Shown: piece after piece, positions 41,970 through 54,354 of the stretch | Numbering within the stretch: the first letter of the stretch is position 1 | Layout of the letters: each line of letters starts with the position of its first letter | Source of the DNA: Lunularia cruciata | Lineage: Eukaryota > Streptophyta > Marchantiopsida > Lunulariales > Lunulariaceae | Assembly (NCBI GenBank): GCA_948567375.1 | Contig: OX419756.1 | Location: 36,718,333 to 36,782,332, forward strand | Length of the DNA: 64,000 bases | Direction: 5' to 3' | Made by a program: the position numbers and the translations under genes | Notes under the pieces: model-generated | What the model was told of the DNA's origin: nothing | What the model saw: only the letters and a program-made list of their open reading frames with translations | Database searches by the model: none

Positions 41970-42409
41970 TATAACACCCATTTGTGCATGTGTGTGGTAT
42001 TGTGATATTTAGCTTGGTATTACAAGTACTTAAGAGATATTATTTATATAGAGATAAAGGATGGTTCTATATAAGTCATGGTTAGCTAAAGTTAGTCCTA
42101 GCTAAGATAGAGGAGACCTTACTTTAGAGGAAGTAGAAAAGATGAGCACCACTATTTTGAATTTTAGTGTGTTGACTTGGTATTATTCCTATAACACCCA
42201 TTTGTGCATGTGTGTGGTATTGTGATATTTAGCTTGGTATTACAAGTACTTAAGAGATATTATTTATATAGAGATAAAGGATGGTTCTATATTAGTCATG
42301 GTTAGCTAAAGTTAGTCCTAGCTAAGATAGAGGAGACCTTACTTTAGAGGAAGTAGAAAAGATGAGCACCACTATTTTGGATTTTAGTGTGTTGACTTGG
42401 TATTATTCC
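41970..42409 (+). repeat. 220-bp tandem duplication in solo LTR A2
   Basis: Two nearly identical 220-bp units, each beginning TATAACACCCATTTGTGC and ending GGTATTATTCC. The other A LTRs have one. Confidence 0.92.
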
Positions 42410-42882
42410 TAGGTGTTTGGCTTTGAGGAAAGAGTTGAGAAATCTTGGGCCCGCAAGCCTTTTTGTTTTGGGATTCTTCTTTAGTCCAAGGATAGGCCAT
42501 GTGAAGGAATCCTTGACTTAGTGGTTGGGTCAAGATAAGACCACATGCTTAGGGGAATATGCCCATGTGAATGGATACTCCTTTTTACTTTTTGACTTTA
42601 CTTGACAATTAGTCTAGTAACTTGAGTTACTACGGTAATTAGTAACTTTGGTATGTAACTATTTCACAAGTATATAAACAAGGGGTGAGGAGGTACTCAT
42701 CATCCTTTCATTTGCAACTATCTCTCTCTGATTGAGTTCTCTAGTGAGCAATGTCTTGAGTCTTGGAGTGTTAGCCTTGGAGGAGTATGATGGAGTTGGG
42801 ATTCCTTGCCTTCTTAGTCCATGGTGCGCTACCATAATAGCCATCAGAGGTTCATCCTGAGTGAGAGACAGGCCGGCTCACA
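41970..42882 (+). mobile_element. Solo LTR A2 (913 bp) with internal tandem duplication
   Basis: It starts TATAACACCC and ends GGCCGGCTCACA, and matches the A1 LTRs. GTAC flanks both sides (41966-41969 and 42883-42886). The first 220 bp are present twice in tandem (41970-42189 and 42190-42409). Without the extra unit it is 693 bp, the family length. Confidence 0.9.
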
Positions 42883-44120
42883 GTACAATCTGGAAGGGTG
42901 GGCAAAATTTACCCAAAAAATCATCTAAACTAGCTAGCCTCATGCCAACAAGCTGGCTTGCTTGCCTTCATAGCCTCTAAATGCTAGATGAAGCCTTTCT
43001 TCTTGCCAATTCAAACCCTCTCCAAATTTGGCCAAGCTTCACCTAACTCAAGCCAAGCTTTACCTATCTTGAGCCAAATCTATGGCAATTTGGATGACCT
43101 CTAAATATAGGCAACCTCCATCAAATTTGGCCCAACTTGAGCCAAATCTAGGGCAATTTGGATGACCATCAAATCTAGGCAAACTCCACCAAATTTGACA
43201 TAACTCCTCCGCCAAATTTGATGCAAGTCTGACATAACTCCTCTATAGTTGGTTGATCACTAAGTCCTCCACTAAATCTCCACTTGAGCCAAATTGGAAG
43301 GATAGAGATCTCCAAATCACTAATTTGAGTAGATGGGTTCCCAACTCCGGCTTCAATTTTGAACTTCAAGCTCAACTCACATCAAATTAAATCAACCTGA
43401 TTTCACCTCTTGGGCTCAAATTGAATACCCATTATCTCAAATCGACTCCATTCCCAAAAATTTAGCCACTGCTTTTGCACACCATATGCCCCACTACAAA
43501 ATCTACATCAAATTGCACAAAGCTTCTACACTTGATCACTCTTAGGGAAATCTAAATCATGATCAAAGTACCAACAATCAGTCAAGCTTGGTGATATCAC
43601 CAACACCCTTAGTTTGTGCATCCAATTTCCTCCTAACTCTCACTTCTTTGATGTAATCAATTCTTCTTCAACACAAATCACACTCAAATCAAATAGGTAC
43701 TCTATTCCTCACTCAACAATCTACTAACAATTGTGTATTAATTACAGTCAGACAACATCCACTCCCAACTACGTTACTTGAGACTACCAACCACGTACTA
43801 AGAGACTCCAAGTGATGCTTGTTGGCCTCTATCCACCATAACTAGAAACTTGAAGGCTCAACACTAGAGAAGTAAACTCTCTAGATCTGCCCTTTGAAGT
43901 TATACCCCTCTGCTTGACCTATTTTTTTAACCATTGACAACACATCCAATAGTGCAAATGGTGCAAGTGATAATGGGTCCCACCATGTGATCAATAGCTC
44001 TAACATGAAATCAGACCATCAACAAGTAGTCCATGAGTGAGTACCAAAATACCTATGACTACCAACACTACCACTCCAACATCCAACCAAACTAGCCTCG
44101 GTGCTACAAATGTCATGACT
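42883..44120 (-). repeat. D2 leader and 5' LTR remnant
   Basis: It continues D2 after the A2 insertion and is collinear with D1 15485-16674. The LTR part is about 43652-44120 and ends CAAATGTCATGAC, matching CAAATGGCGTGACA of D1. Like D1, this 5' LTR has no 105-bp R segment. Confidence 0.75.
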
Positions 44121-44352
44121 CTTGTTTAGCTTGTGTGCCAAGAAAAATGCTAGCTTAGCTTGCACTCAAAGTAAAGCAACTTTTAGAAGAAACGTTCCTT
44201 AGGAAGCTTTTTGGTAGCCTTGTACCCAAGTTGCCCATAAATGCTAAAGCCCAAGTCTAGGCTAGGCATTTAGAGCTTCCTTAACTTGAGAGTTCCAATG
44301 TGATCTTCCACTTTGATCTTCAATTCTCCTATTCTCTCCTTGGTCTTTTACA
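44121..44352 (+). repeat. B-family LTR remnant
   Basis: It contains GCTAGCTTAGCTTGCAC, a degraded GAA/TTC array and the end TCTCCTTGGTCTTTTACA, matching the right half of the B1 LTR (35450-35710). It directly follows D2, so D2 may have inserted in a B LTR. Confidence 0.65.
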
Positions 44353-45746
44353 TAGAGTCTCATGTTTATCTAGTTTTTTGGAGTTCTTAAAAGTAATGCT
44401 CAATTCTTAATCAACCAAAGAGAATTAGCTTTAGGTTCTGGTTCTTTGAAGAATAGTTCTTGTGGTACCAATAATGAGTAATATTTACTTTCACCTTAAC
44501 TTGAGAACAAAAGTTGTAGGGAAGTATATGCACTCTCTTCCTTGATATATACATGAGGGATTTCTTCCTTCAATTTCTTGGGATCTTCTTCTTCTAAAGT
44601 GGATTGATGAGAAGAAGACAACTCAAGTTTAGTTTGGAACAATTGTTTGAAGATGTTCATTAATCCAAACTTGCCTTTTTGTAAGGAAAATTGCCAAGGT
44701 GTCAACTTTCTGTTCATCTTTTCTCTCAAGATTTTCAAGTTCATCTTGAGCTCTTTTCTCTTGTGCTACATGCCACTTAACATCATGTTTATGATTTCTC
44801 TTCAAGGCTATTAAGTCACAAGGTGTTTAAATGACTCTTGACTCCTATATCATGTGGTACTTGATTTCTTAATGATATTTATTACCTCATCTATCTTAAA
44901 ATATTGCCAATCCAAAGAGTTTGTCCTTGGCAACCGAATTACCTCCAAAAGTTGTGTGAAATCAAATACAGCCTACTTTACAAAAAAAATAGCAAGGAAT
45001 ACGTTGTTTTCAAAGGGATATGGGTAAAAAATGATGAGACTTGAAGAGAAATGTCACAACTTACAGTTCTCTACTATTATCTATTAAACCTCTTAGGCAA
45101 GAACCACTCCTAAAAGTGAGTGGAGTCACCAAATTTGGTGCACTAAAGCAAATAGGAAACCCAAAAAACACTTTCACTTATAATACCTTTCAACTATTTC
45201 TTGAAGGTGATGATTCAGTCAACTTCAGAAAAAATACTTCTAATAAAAGGAAAACAACTCAAAAGAAGATTTTATACCTTTCCTAGAAGAAAAAACCTCA
45301 AAAGACACCTTGCATTAGCGGCAATTCTTTATCTTTTGATTTGATGATACTTCAACACTAAAACTCACTTAAGACCTATCATGCATTGCTTTGCTTCTTC
45401 CAAACTTCCAAGGTAACCCTAGCCACAAGTGCTTGTGCTCACACACACTCAACTACTTGGCTTCCTACAATGAAGATTCCTCACCACTTCTCAATCAAAT
45501 ACATACAATCAAATACTTGGAATTATGTAAAAGCAACAAAGGGATTTTGGCTCTTTTGCTTCATTCATGTTCAAAGGATTGAATGAATATTTACATGAAC
45601 AAAAGTCTTAAATATTTTCCTACTTCTAATGATAGAAATCAATTGCAAAAGGGGGTGCAAAGATCTACCAAGATTGCACTTCCCTACGTGTGCATTGTAT
45701 ATAAAGGATTCTATTAGCTTGTTCTAACTTATCATGTTGACATGTA
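44353..45746. other. Unassigned AT-rich sequence
   Basis: Short frames only (for example 44496-44744 minus, 45041-45286 plus). None has a recognisable motif. No LTR boundary or tandem repeat is apparent. Confidence 0.5.
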
Positions 45747-47205
45747 GGCCTTCTTTGAAAGAGAAGGTATTTTACTCCTTGTCACATGCTGTCAAACGAC
45801 CATGTACCATTTGGAAGAAGAGATCTTCTTGTAGGGATGACCAAAACTCATTTTGGACCTTGGAGTCAATTCACATTGTCATAATTGCCGCCGTGATGAG
45901 AGGAAAAGACTTCCAATCATGTCATTGTGATAGAGCAACAAGGATAACATGGAACTGACCTGGTTTGTACTCAAGTTTGATGTAAAAAATTGGAGTTGCT
46001 CCTCCCATCCATGGTTTTGACTCTTCATGTGTTCCAAGTGTAAGGCTTGCAACAATGGTTTTTGATCAATTTGCATGATCACTTCTTTCCCCAAGAGATA
46101 ATGCCTCCATAATTGGTGGCATATACCATTGCAAGTTGTTTCCAATCTTGAGTAGAGTAATTTCTTTTAGCCATATTTAGTTGGCAAGACACAAAGGCAA
46201 TGAGATGTAGTCCATCTAGGAATTCCTATTGCAACACGGCTCCAATTGCAAAGTTAGAAGTATCAAAATCAACCACACAAGGTAGTGTAGATCATATGGT
46301 TGAAGAATGGGTCTTGAAGACACCATATGTTTCAACTTCTGGAATGCTTCTTTGTGCTTGGTGGTCCACTGGAAGCTCAAATTCTTCCCCAAGAGGTCAA
46401 TCAATGGTGCAACCACATGAGCATAATAGTGGATGAACTATTGGTAAAAATTGGCAAATCCATTTAATGCTTATACTTCTATAGCGTCCTTTGAAGTAGA
46501 CCAATCAATAATGGCCTTGATTTTTTCCTCTTCCATTTTGATCCCCTTTGATGAGATCTTGTGACCCAAGAAGGTAACTTCCTTTTGCCAAAAGGCACAC
46601 TTTGACTTTTTGCAATAAAATGTCCATTGTCGTAGTCGTCTTAGGACTTCTTGTCTTAGGATATGATTCACATGTTCAACCCATGTTTTGCTATGGATTA
46701 AGATATCATCCAAGAACACCAACATGTACCAATCCAATAGTCCATCTAACACCCAATGTATCTGACCATGAAGATTGTTGGAGCATTAGTGAGCCCAAAG
46801 GGTGGACCTCTCCACTTAAAATACCCATACCTTGTACGAAAGGTAGTCTTTTGTACATCCTCTCTATTAGTGGGGATTTGCCAAAAACCACTGCAAAGAT
46901 CCAACTTGGAAAAGTATTGTGCTCCACTCAATTGATCAAGCAAGTCATTGATCCAAGGCAAGGGATAGCAATCTTCCCTATTTGCTTATTGAGCCCACTA
47001 TAATCAATACAGAAACAAAGTCCTCCATCCTTCTTCGGAACAAATAATATTGATGCTCCCCAAGGAGAGGTACTATGTTGTATGAAGTCCTTCTCCAACA
47101 ACTCCATAAGTGTTTTTTGCAACTCCTCCAACTCCTTTGGTGAGAGTCGATAGATTGGTCTACTCATTGGAGTACTCCTTGGCAATAACTCAATCTTGAA
47201 GGACT
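45747..47205 (-). pseudogene. B3 reverse transcriptase and RNase H (broken)
   Basis: RT begins with TPMSRPIYRLSPKELEELQK (~47170) and [33 protein letters not shown]-like sequence follows (~46960), and FLDDILIHSKTW (~46715) is in the YxDD position. KSKCAFWQKEVTFLGHKISS follows, then RNase H (~46270 onward) with frame changes. It is truncated at its C-terminal side near 45747. Multiple stops and shifts make it inactive. Confidence 0.85.
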
Positions 47206-47782
47206 AAACTCAATTTTGTGTTTAGGAGTGACAAAATGAAAGAAGAGAAGAAGAAGGGTTTTGGTCTAGAGAAGGAAAAAGGAGCAAGAGAGAAACTCTT
47301 GGAAGTTTTTTTTTCTTTATGCACTTTGATCAAAAGGGCCTTTGGGGGAAAATTTTGAGTGGCTAAGGAGCCTTTGCCTTGGACAGTGACAAGAGGATTT
47401 TTGGGAACTTTTCCCTGAATTGGGAGAGAAGAAGATAATTTATGGGAAGTTTTGTGGGGGGCTGGAGCTTGGATAGGAAAAAGGGAAGAGATCGAGGGAG
47501 AGAGAGAGCTTGGCCGAGAACAAGGCTATGACAGGAAAATTTTGGGAGCTTTTGGCCTGGACAAGAATAGGAAGAAAGAGAGAGATTTTTGGGGTTTTTT
47601 TTCCGTGAGTAGGTGATAGGAAGTTTCTGAGTTAGGGTTGCTCTGGCTGGATAGGAGCAAGAATGAAGGATTTGAATTTGCTCTGCTGAGGAGGTGGCAA
47701 GAGAGGAAGGAAATTTCAAGAGAAATCTGCTGGCTGAGCATGGCAAGAGAGGTAGGGTTTGATGAGAAGGCTTTGAGAGAAT
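47206..47782 (+). repeat. C1 5' LTR, left part (5'-truncated)
   Basis: It matches 59500-60085 of the 3' LTR. The junction with B3 is near 47205. It ends at AGAAT, the G4 target. Confidence 0.85.
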
Positions 47783-50700
47783 TGTGGTGCCCACATTTTT
47801 AGTTTTTTTCAAAATCAAGAAGAAGAAGTGTATAGAGAAGTCGGATTGTGCCTGTATGGCCGAAGAAGGCAAAGAAAAGAGTCTTCGGGATGAAACCCAA
47901 AGTAAAGTGACTACGGGTCATAAGGCGAAGTACTTGGAAATGCTCTGTCAACATACAACCTAAAGTAAGGTGTCTTTGTATCGGGGGGGAGCTCAACCCG
48001 AGGCGAAGACAGTCTAACAACCTTTTGTCGGGGCAAGAAATTCAAGAAGAGACCATTCAAAAACCGGTGGCCCATACGCGCAAAGGTTGATTGACAGTGA
48101 CAGGTGCATGCAGGAGGTGTGATTTCTCGGTAGAAACTCAAAGTGAAGAAAGATGTAGAAAGCGCAACTCTATAAAAATCGGACTTGCAATGACGAAATG
48201 TCGAGTAATTTCCTTCGCAGTTAAGAAGTCGTCTTGTAGGTGATCATGGGAAGGGAAATAGAGTTGGAAACGCGTTAATGTGTAAGGGAGAAGTCGCGAG
48301 AGTGAAATAGAGAGATAGTGAGAAGGCAGAAGAGATGGGAGGAGGAAAGAAGAACTCTAAATTCACAATGAGAAATCATGCAATTCAGAGGTTAGATGTG
48401 ATCGCTAGGATTGAAGTCTTGAGCCAACTTTGGATCACTTTCTTGGCGTGGAACTGGAATGTGAGCTTTCTAAGCTTCATGACAAAAATCATCAAGAGCA
48501 AGTGTCTTGATGGACCCGAGGAAGAAGGGAAGAGAGGAAATCCAGCTCGCTGGACAGAGTCAGATTGGAGACTCGTACTCGAGAAGGAAGCAGGCTTGGA
48601 GTAGGGGGCCACGTTCTTGGGGAAGGGAGAGATAGCTCAAGAAACCCAAGAAGTGAGAGATGCATTCTCGTCCAAGCGGACAAAGAATGGGTACAAAGTC
48701 AAGAGCTACAAAGACCTTGTGAAGAGAGGAATTGTGAGTGTGTTGATGGCCATCCTAAAGCCGGAGAGAACCACGTATGTGATAAAACACCAAGCGGTGT
48801 TCTTTCACAAGTTATTTGCAGGAGAACCAATCAATTGGGCAAGGTGTTTCCATGGGAGAACAAGACAAATGGTGTGGAATCTACGGGATAAATCGCCTCC
48901 ACACTACATCATGCTGTTTGCAGCGCATTTCTACCTCGGGTTGAATTTGCTAAACTTGGTGGAGCAAACTCGGATGGTGTTGCACTTCCATCCTGATCTG
49001 AGAAAGGAGGTTGATGTTGAGGAGCAGCAATACATTTTGCAAATCAGGAGCACCAATGACTACTATACGAAGATAGGGAAGAACATGGAGATCAAAGTGA
49101 GAACTCCAAACTCAAAGAAGAGAAGTCGGCAGGGTGAAGCGGAAGACACAAAGAAACCTCGGAAGACCAGGAGAGGCAACCCAAGGCGAGGTATGGTGGT
49201 GATTGAGTCGGAGGATGAAGACTCAAAAAGTGACGCCAAACTCAAGACCAAAGACTCGGAACACAAGGAGGAACCCAAGCTAATGCTATAGAGTGGCGAT
49301 ACAAGTAGCGACAGCAATGAAGGTGGAGAAATGACATCGGTGCCAGCGCCTGCAGAAGAAGAAGAAGAAGTACAGGTAGAGATTGAAGCCGAGGACAACA
49401 CACAATTGGAAGACAAAGTAATTGAGCCCGAAGAGAAGATCACATTGTAGAGAGGAGTTTGCTTGAGACGTAAGGTGAAGTACAATGTAGGTTTGAGTAC
49501 GGTGAAGGAAGAAGCACATGAAAGCTTGGGAAGCAAGGCGTCCATTCCGATACGAAGACTACAGAGAAGAAGGCGAGTATCGGGTGAACAAGAAGTAAGA
49601 AGGGAAGTGGCCGTGCAAGAAGAAGTAACCCCAAGCAATGGAGTTGAGTACCTGAGTACCTGCAGGAGGTGGTGTGTCCTTTGTTGGTGAAGCTAGAGTA
49701 CAAGAAGAAGGAGATGCAGTCGACTTGTCCAGAGGTAAAGACTGTATTGTAGGTGTTGGCAAGATTAGAAGAAGAGAACTCGGAGTTGAAGAAGAGTATA
49801 ACCCAAGGTGAGGAGGAAAGAGAAGTAGTGCAAGCGGAAGCAATAGTGAGAAGTCAGGTAATTGAAGACCTAAAGAGAGAAGTGCATTATTGAGAGGATC
49901 TTGTGAAGAAGAGTGACATAGCAAGGGAGAGACAAGTAGTTGAGTACGAGATCTTGAAGCAGCAGTTTGCTGATTCAAGAGTAGAGGTTATCTATGCTAT
50001 GGCGAGAGTAGCTGCAAAGGATCAGGAGCTTGATAGGGTGATGGAGAGTGTCGAGGAGAACAAGCAACTTTGGTAACGAGAGTTGGCAGCACGATATAGA
50101 GAAGAAGAGAGATTACGAGAGTTACTTCGTAATCAGGAGGAGAGGGTTGTACAGAAGGAGAAGGAGAAGGAGACAGTGAAAGCCGAGTTCAAAGCAGAAT
50201 TGGAAATGTACAAGGAGGACTGGCTTGTGGATCGAGAACAAGAGCGGAAGATGAGATTGGAGCCTTTGAAGGAGATAGTACTCCGGATGAATACAATATA
50301 AAGTACAGAGGCCAACATTTGGATTGAAGAGACGAGGCTGCACGAGTTGAAGTTGTTGGTGCAGGAGATGAGGCAAAGATAAGCAAAGGATATGGATTTG
50401 AATGCCTTGTTAATTAGTCTCAGAACTCGTGTAGATAGGAAGATCTTAGAGGTAGAAGATAACATTTTGATTAGATTAGACTTAGTGAAAATAGAGATAG
50501 AAAAGCTTTGGAAAGATGTTAGAGCAAAACCCAAAGTAGATAACATAGGAGTGCAAATGTCTTTGGAGTTACCAATGGAGACATTAGAGAAGAGTGGGTT
50601 GAGAGATGAAGAGTTAGAAAGATTACACACTAGTGCAATTTCAGATCAGGAAAGAGAATTGTTGGATCTGGTAGAAGAGGTAGAAGATATGAAACCCGAG

Positions 50701-51571
50701 GAAAAAGTAGTAGGAAGTAAAGTTACTTTGGGTTTGGGTTGGAAAGCCGATGACAAAGTAGACATTGGATCGGATTAGTAACAGTTTTGAGATTTGAAGA
50801 GGCAGATATGAAGAGTTGCATTGTCATTTTGGATCTGCAGGTTAGAAAAGTTGTTATAGAACGATATAGTTGTTAGAACTGTCAATTTGTTCACTACTTA
50901 AGAGTGGTATTCGCAGTATCATGTTGTTCAATGCTCATAATTTCTGAGAATAGATAAAGCAAAGTGTTGTGAAGCAATGCTTGTCGCTTGAGCTTGATTC
51001 CGAGTATCAACGTTGTACTTGTGTTTGTGAGTGTGTGAAGAAATTTGAAGTGCAAGTTAGTGTGCTTGTTGGATGTTGGATTCCGCAGCCTTGATCTTCA
51101 TTCTGTGTGTTTGATCCTAAGTGAACTGCAATCAAAGCAATGCCTTGACAGATCTGAGAGGAATTGTAGTGTTGGTAGTATTCTGTATTTGTGAGTGCAG
51201 TGCGAGGTTGATGTGAAGCAATTTTGATCGAGGAAGTTGTGCCTTTAGTGGAGGGGTGGAACACAATTCTGAGGCAAAGTTGTTTTGCAGTGAAGTGCCG
51301 TTTTTGGGAGAGCCTGAATCATCACAATCAAGATTGTTTGGAAAGATTTGATGGAGTTGTGATTAAGGAATGTTAATTTTTGACAAGACTACAAGTTAGT
51401 GCTTGTTACTCTCTTCTAGGTGTGGTTTCTACCTGAGAGATTAAAGATGCAACCAAGAAGAACTGAAGTTGTTACTTTGCTTTGTATTTGGAAATTTCTG
51501 ACTTGTATCTCTGTGGGAACAAACTTTACTTACCCGATTACCGCAAAAGTGATATTTGCCGGGTTGTCACA
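47783..51571 (+). mobile_element. Solo giant LTR G4 (3789 bp)
   Basis: It starts TGTGGTGCCCACA and ends GGTTGTCACA, with AGAAT on both sides (47778-47782 and 51572-51576). The 3' LTR of C1 has the uninterrupted site TTGAGAGAATGCTCTG at about 60076-60091. This is direct proof of insertion. Confidence 0.95.
48198..50778 (+). pseudogene. LTR-encoded coiled-coil protein in G4 (broken)
   Basis: The ATG at 48198 starts MSSNF but shifts frame within ten codons. The conserved middle is open at 48617-49291 (FFHKLFAGEPINWARCFHGR near 48798). Stops then fall at ~49289, 49448, 49750, 50076, 50299 and 50380. The tail (50392-50778) is open and ends DDKVDIGSD. Compared with G2 it is the older or more damaged copy. 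Confidence 0.82.
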
Positions 51572-51576
51572 AGAAT

Positions 51577-53284
51577 GCTCTATTGAAAATTATAGACCAG
51601 TAAGGGAATTGGAAATGCTTTGTAGGAGTTGGCTGATGAGTAGCCAGTAAAGAGGGTTGATAAGGACAAACCAATAAGAGAATTGGAAATGCATTGCATG
51701 AGTTGGCTGATGAGTAACTTGTTAAGAGGGTTTTGGTAAGAGTAGGGAGAATTTTGAGATTTCTTTTGTTTAGTCTTGGTGAAGTGACAGTGAGAAGAGA
51801 GGGAGAAATTTGAATTAGGTTTTGGCTTAGTCCTAGATAGAGGCTGGAGAGAGAGTTTGGGAGTTTGGGGCTTTACCTTGCACTAGACAGGAGCAGGAAG
51901 GAGAGCAAGGAGAATCTCAAGAGTTCTTCTGTTTAGCCTTGGTGAAGTGATAGTGAGAAGAGAGGGAGAAATTCAAATTAGCTTTTGGCTTGGTCCTACA
52001 CAAAGGCTGGAGAAGGAGTTTGAGAGGTGGAGCTTGGCCTTGGACAAGAGATGAAATTTCAAGTATACTCTAAGTGAAGTTCCTATGAAGATTTTCCAAA
52101 AAAGAGCAGCTGGAGACAAGGGTGAACTTTCAAATGTAAAGAGAAGTGAAGTTCCTATGAAGATTTTCTAGAAAAGAGCAGCTGAAGACAGAGGAGTGAA
52201 TTTTCGAATGTAGAAGAGAACTGTTGTGAGTGTTGATAGAAGTGAGGCTCCTCTGAAGGTTTTTTAGAAGAGCAGCTGGAGATAGAGAGATTGAATTTTT
52301 GAATGTAGAGAGGACTGTTGTGAATGTTGGCAGAAGTGAAGTTCCTATGAAGATTTCCCAAAAGTGCAACTGGATAGAGGAGTGAAGTTTTGAATGGAGA
52401 GAGGAATTCTTGAGGTTTGGTTCCAGTTGCTGAATGCTTGGAGAGGAGTGAAGGAGAATCTCAAGTTGCTTCAGCTGGTAGAGGTCCTCTCAAATTGCAT
52501 GAAGGCTAGTAGGAGAAATTTTGAAGTGGAACAGTTCTTTCTGAAGCAGGGAAGGAGAAGGGTGTCAGAGTTGGTAGTCTTGGCTGATTGGCACAAACAT
52601 GAACCAAAAAACAGGATCATGGGAGACTAACAAAGATAGAGCAGTGAGTCACCTTGAATGCTGCCAAAAAAATGTATGCAAAGCGCCTTGGCTAATTTGA
52701 CATTCAGTTGAGACCTTAGAATGGATATTGTCTAGATCAAAACTGTTTTGCTTGACCATGTCTTGTGAGTTCACAACTAGAATTCCTATGAATGATAAAT
52801 TTGGAAGCGGATGTGTGTTATGAATTATGATTAAAGTCAAGGGAAGCTCCATTCTAGGAGCCCTCAGTCCGGTCTACTTGAATGCTGTAATACAATAGTC
52901 TGGGTGCCGGTTTTGTATCTGGTTAGAACATTCACTGTTTCTATAGAGACCACCATAACTAGTTTCCTAAACCTAAACCTCAGAGCCATAGCTTGAGCTT
53001 GACATGGGAATAAATCATGATACCAGCATAGGTAAGGACCTTAAAGCCATACAGCCGTGATAAGCCGGTGCTCAGAAAGCCAAGAACAAAGAAGGAACCT
53101 TTGGAAATATTTGACCTTAGGGGAAGTTACAACAACAAGTTCATATAGAGACAAATTCCCAATAATCCAAGAGTAGGGAAGGAATGTCAATCTATGGGAA
53201 AAATCCAAAAGAAAGACAGTAAGGACAAAGTGAGCACAAGCAGCCATGTGCCTGGCACACTCTCGAGACCAAACATTCCCTGCA
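51577..53284 (+). repeat. C1 5' LTR, right part
   Basis: It matches 60092-61790. It contains the tandem-repeat block at 52070-52380 and ends ACATTCCCTGCA. No gene is seen. Short frames here are antisense or noncoding. Confidence 0.85.
52070..52380 (+). repeat. Degenerate tandem repeat in the C LTR
   Basis: AGTGAAGTTCCTATGAAG-like starts recur at about 52074, 52145, 52240 and 52334 (spacing 71-95 bp), each followed by AGAGCAGCTGGAGA-like sequence. The 3' LTR has the same block at ~60590-60900. Confidence 0.75.
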
Positions 53285-53415
53285 ACATAAGTGGTGACCA
53301 TGTTGGGGACTCTTGGGGCTTGTGCTTAGACGTTAGACCAATTGGAGTTGGGGAAGGGAACAAGGACGGATTGGACTGATCTAAGTGGATAGTAGTTGGT
53401 TGTGCTGAGGTAGAG

Positions 53416-54354
53416 ATGGGGCCAGAGGCCTCATCTGCAGTTATGATTAGGGAACAAGAGATCTCACTGATTGTCATGGAAACGATGAGAGCCATAAAGG
53501 ATCGGGATAAAGAAAGAGACAGGGTGAAAGTGCAGTCTTCACAAGTCACAAAGTGCATGCGTGTTGTGGTAGACCAAAAAGGGGAGTTTGACAGTAAGGA
53601 CATGACCAAGTACCTAAAGGTCTCCTAAAGAGAGGTAAAACTTCATGATCTGGATGAGAACGTTGCCATTGCTAGGTTTCCTACCTTGGCAGAGGTCAAA
53701 ATCAGGAAGGTAGTTGAGGGCTTGATGAGAGGGGCGGAGACATGGGAAGAATTCTCTCAAATGATGAAGGAAGAATTCTTGCTGCAGGATGCGGATCGGG
53801 TCACCCAGGCCATTTTCTTGGACTGGGTGAACAATGGGAGTAAAATTTTGGGGCCTCAAGATCTCCTAAGGGAGTTTAATAAGAGGTTGGGACATCTGTC
53901 AGCTTGTGAAGCCAAGGCCATTAAACTATAGAGGTCTAACTAATTTTTGCGAGTTGCAGATAGTCATTTGCGGGATGAGTTGGAATATGCACTCGATTGG
54001 CTCCAACCTGATTGGTTGGGAGTGGTAGAGTGGGGAAAGATTGAGGAGATGGTTGTCTAGGTGAGCCGCAAGTGGAGGCAAGGAGAGTTGGATGAAGAAG
54101 CAGTAGCCAAAGTGCCTATTTGGAGTAATGTGGTTGGGTCCAGGAGAGAGAAGGTGGAACAGCAAGTGAGCAAGGTGGCTAAAGAAGGAGCCGTTGACGA
54201 GATATCACAACTAATGGAGGGGCTAAAAATTCTGACCACCAAGGTCAACCAGCTGCAAAGTGGGAGTAGCACTGTGAGAACAGGCAGAGAGAGGAGGCAG
54301 CTCTATGGGTGCATGTGGTGTGATAGTAAGAGTCATGCCAAGAGAGATTGCTAG
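53416..54354 (+). pseudogene. C1 gag with zinc knuckle
   Basis: The capsid-like core lies at 53686-54060: VEGLMRGAETWEEFSQMMKE, then DADRVTQAIFLDWVNN, then LREFNKRLGHLSACE. A short coiled stretch (EISQLMEGLKILTTKVNQLQ) precedes the canonical knuckle CMWCDSKSHAKRDC (~54312-54353). Stops in frame are at about 53626 (TAA), 53929 (TAG), 53941 (TAA) and 54058 (TAG). Several fit former Gln codons. It should bind and package element RNA when intact. Confidence 0.78.

Noticed and set aside
44496..44744. Small minus-strand gene
   Set aside because: Lys-rich short frame in AT-rich DNA with no homologous feature in the window.
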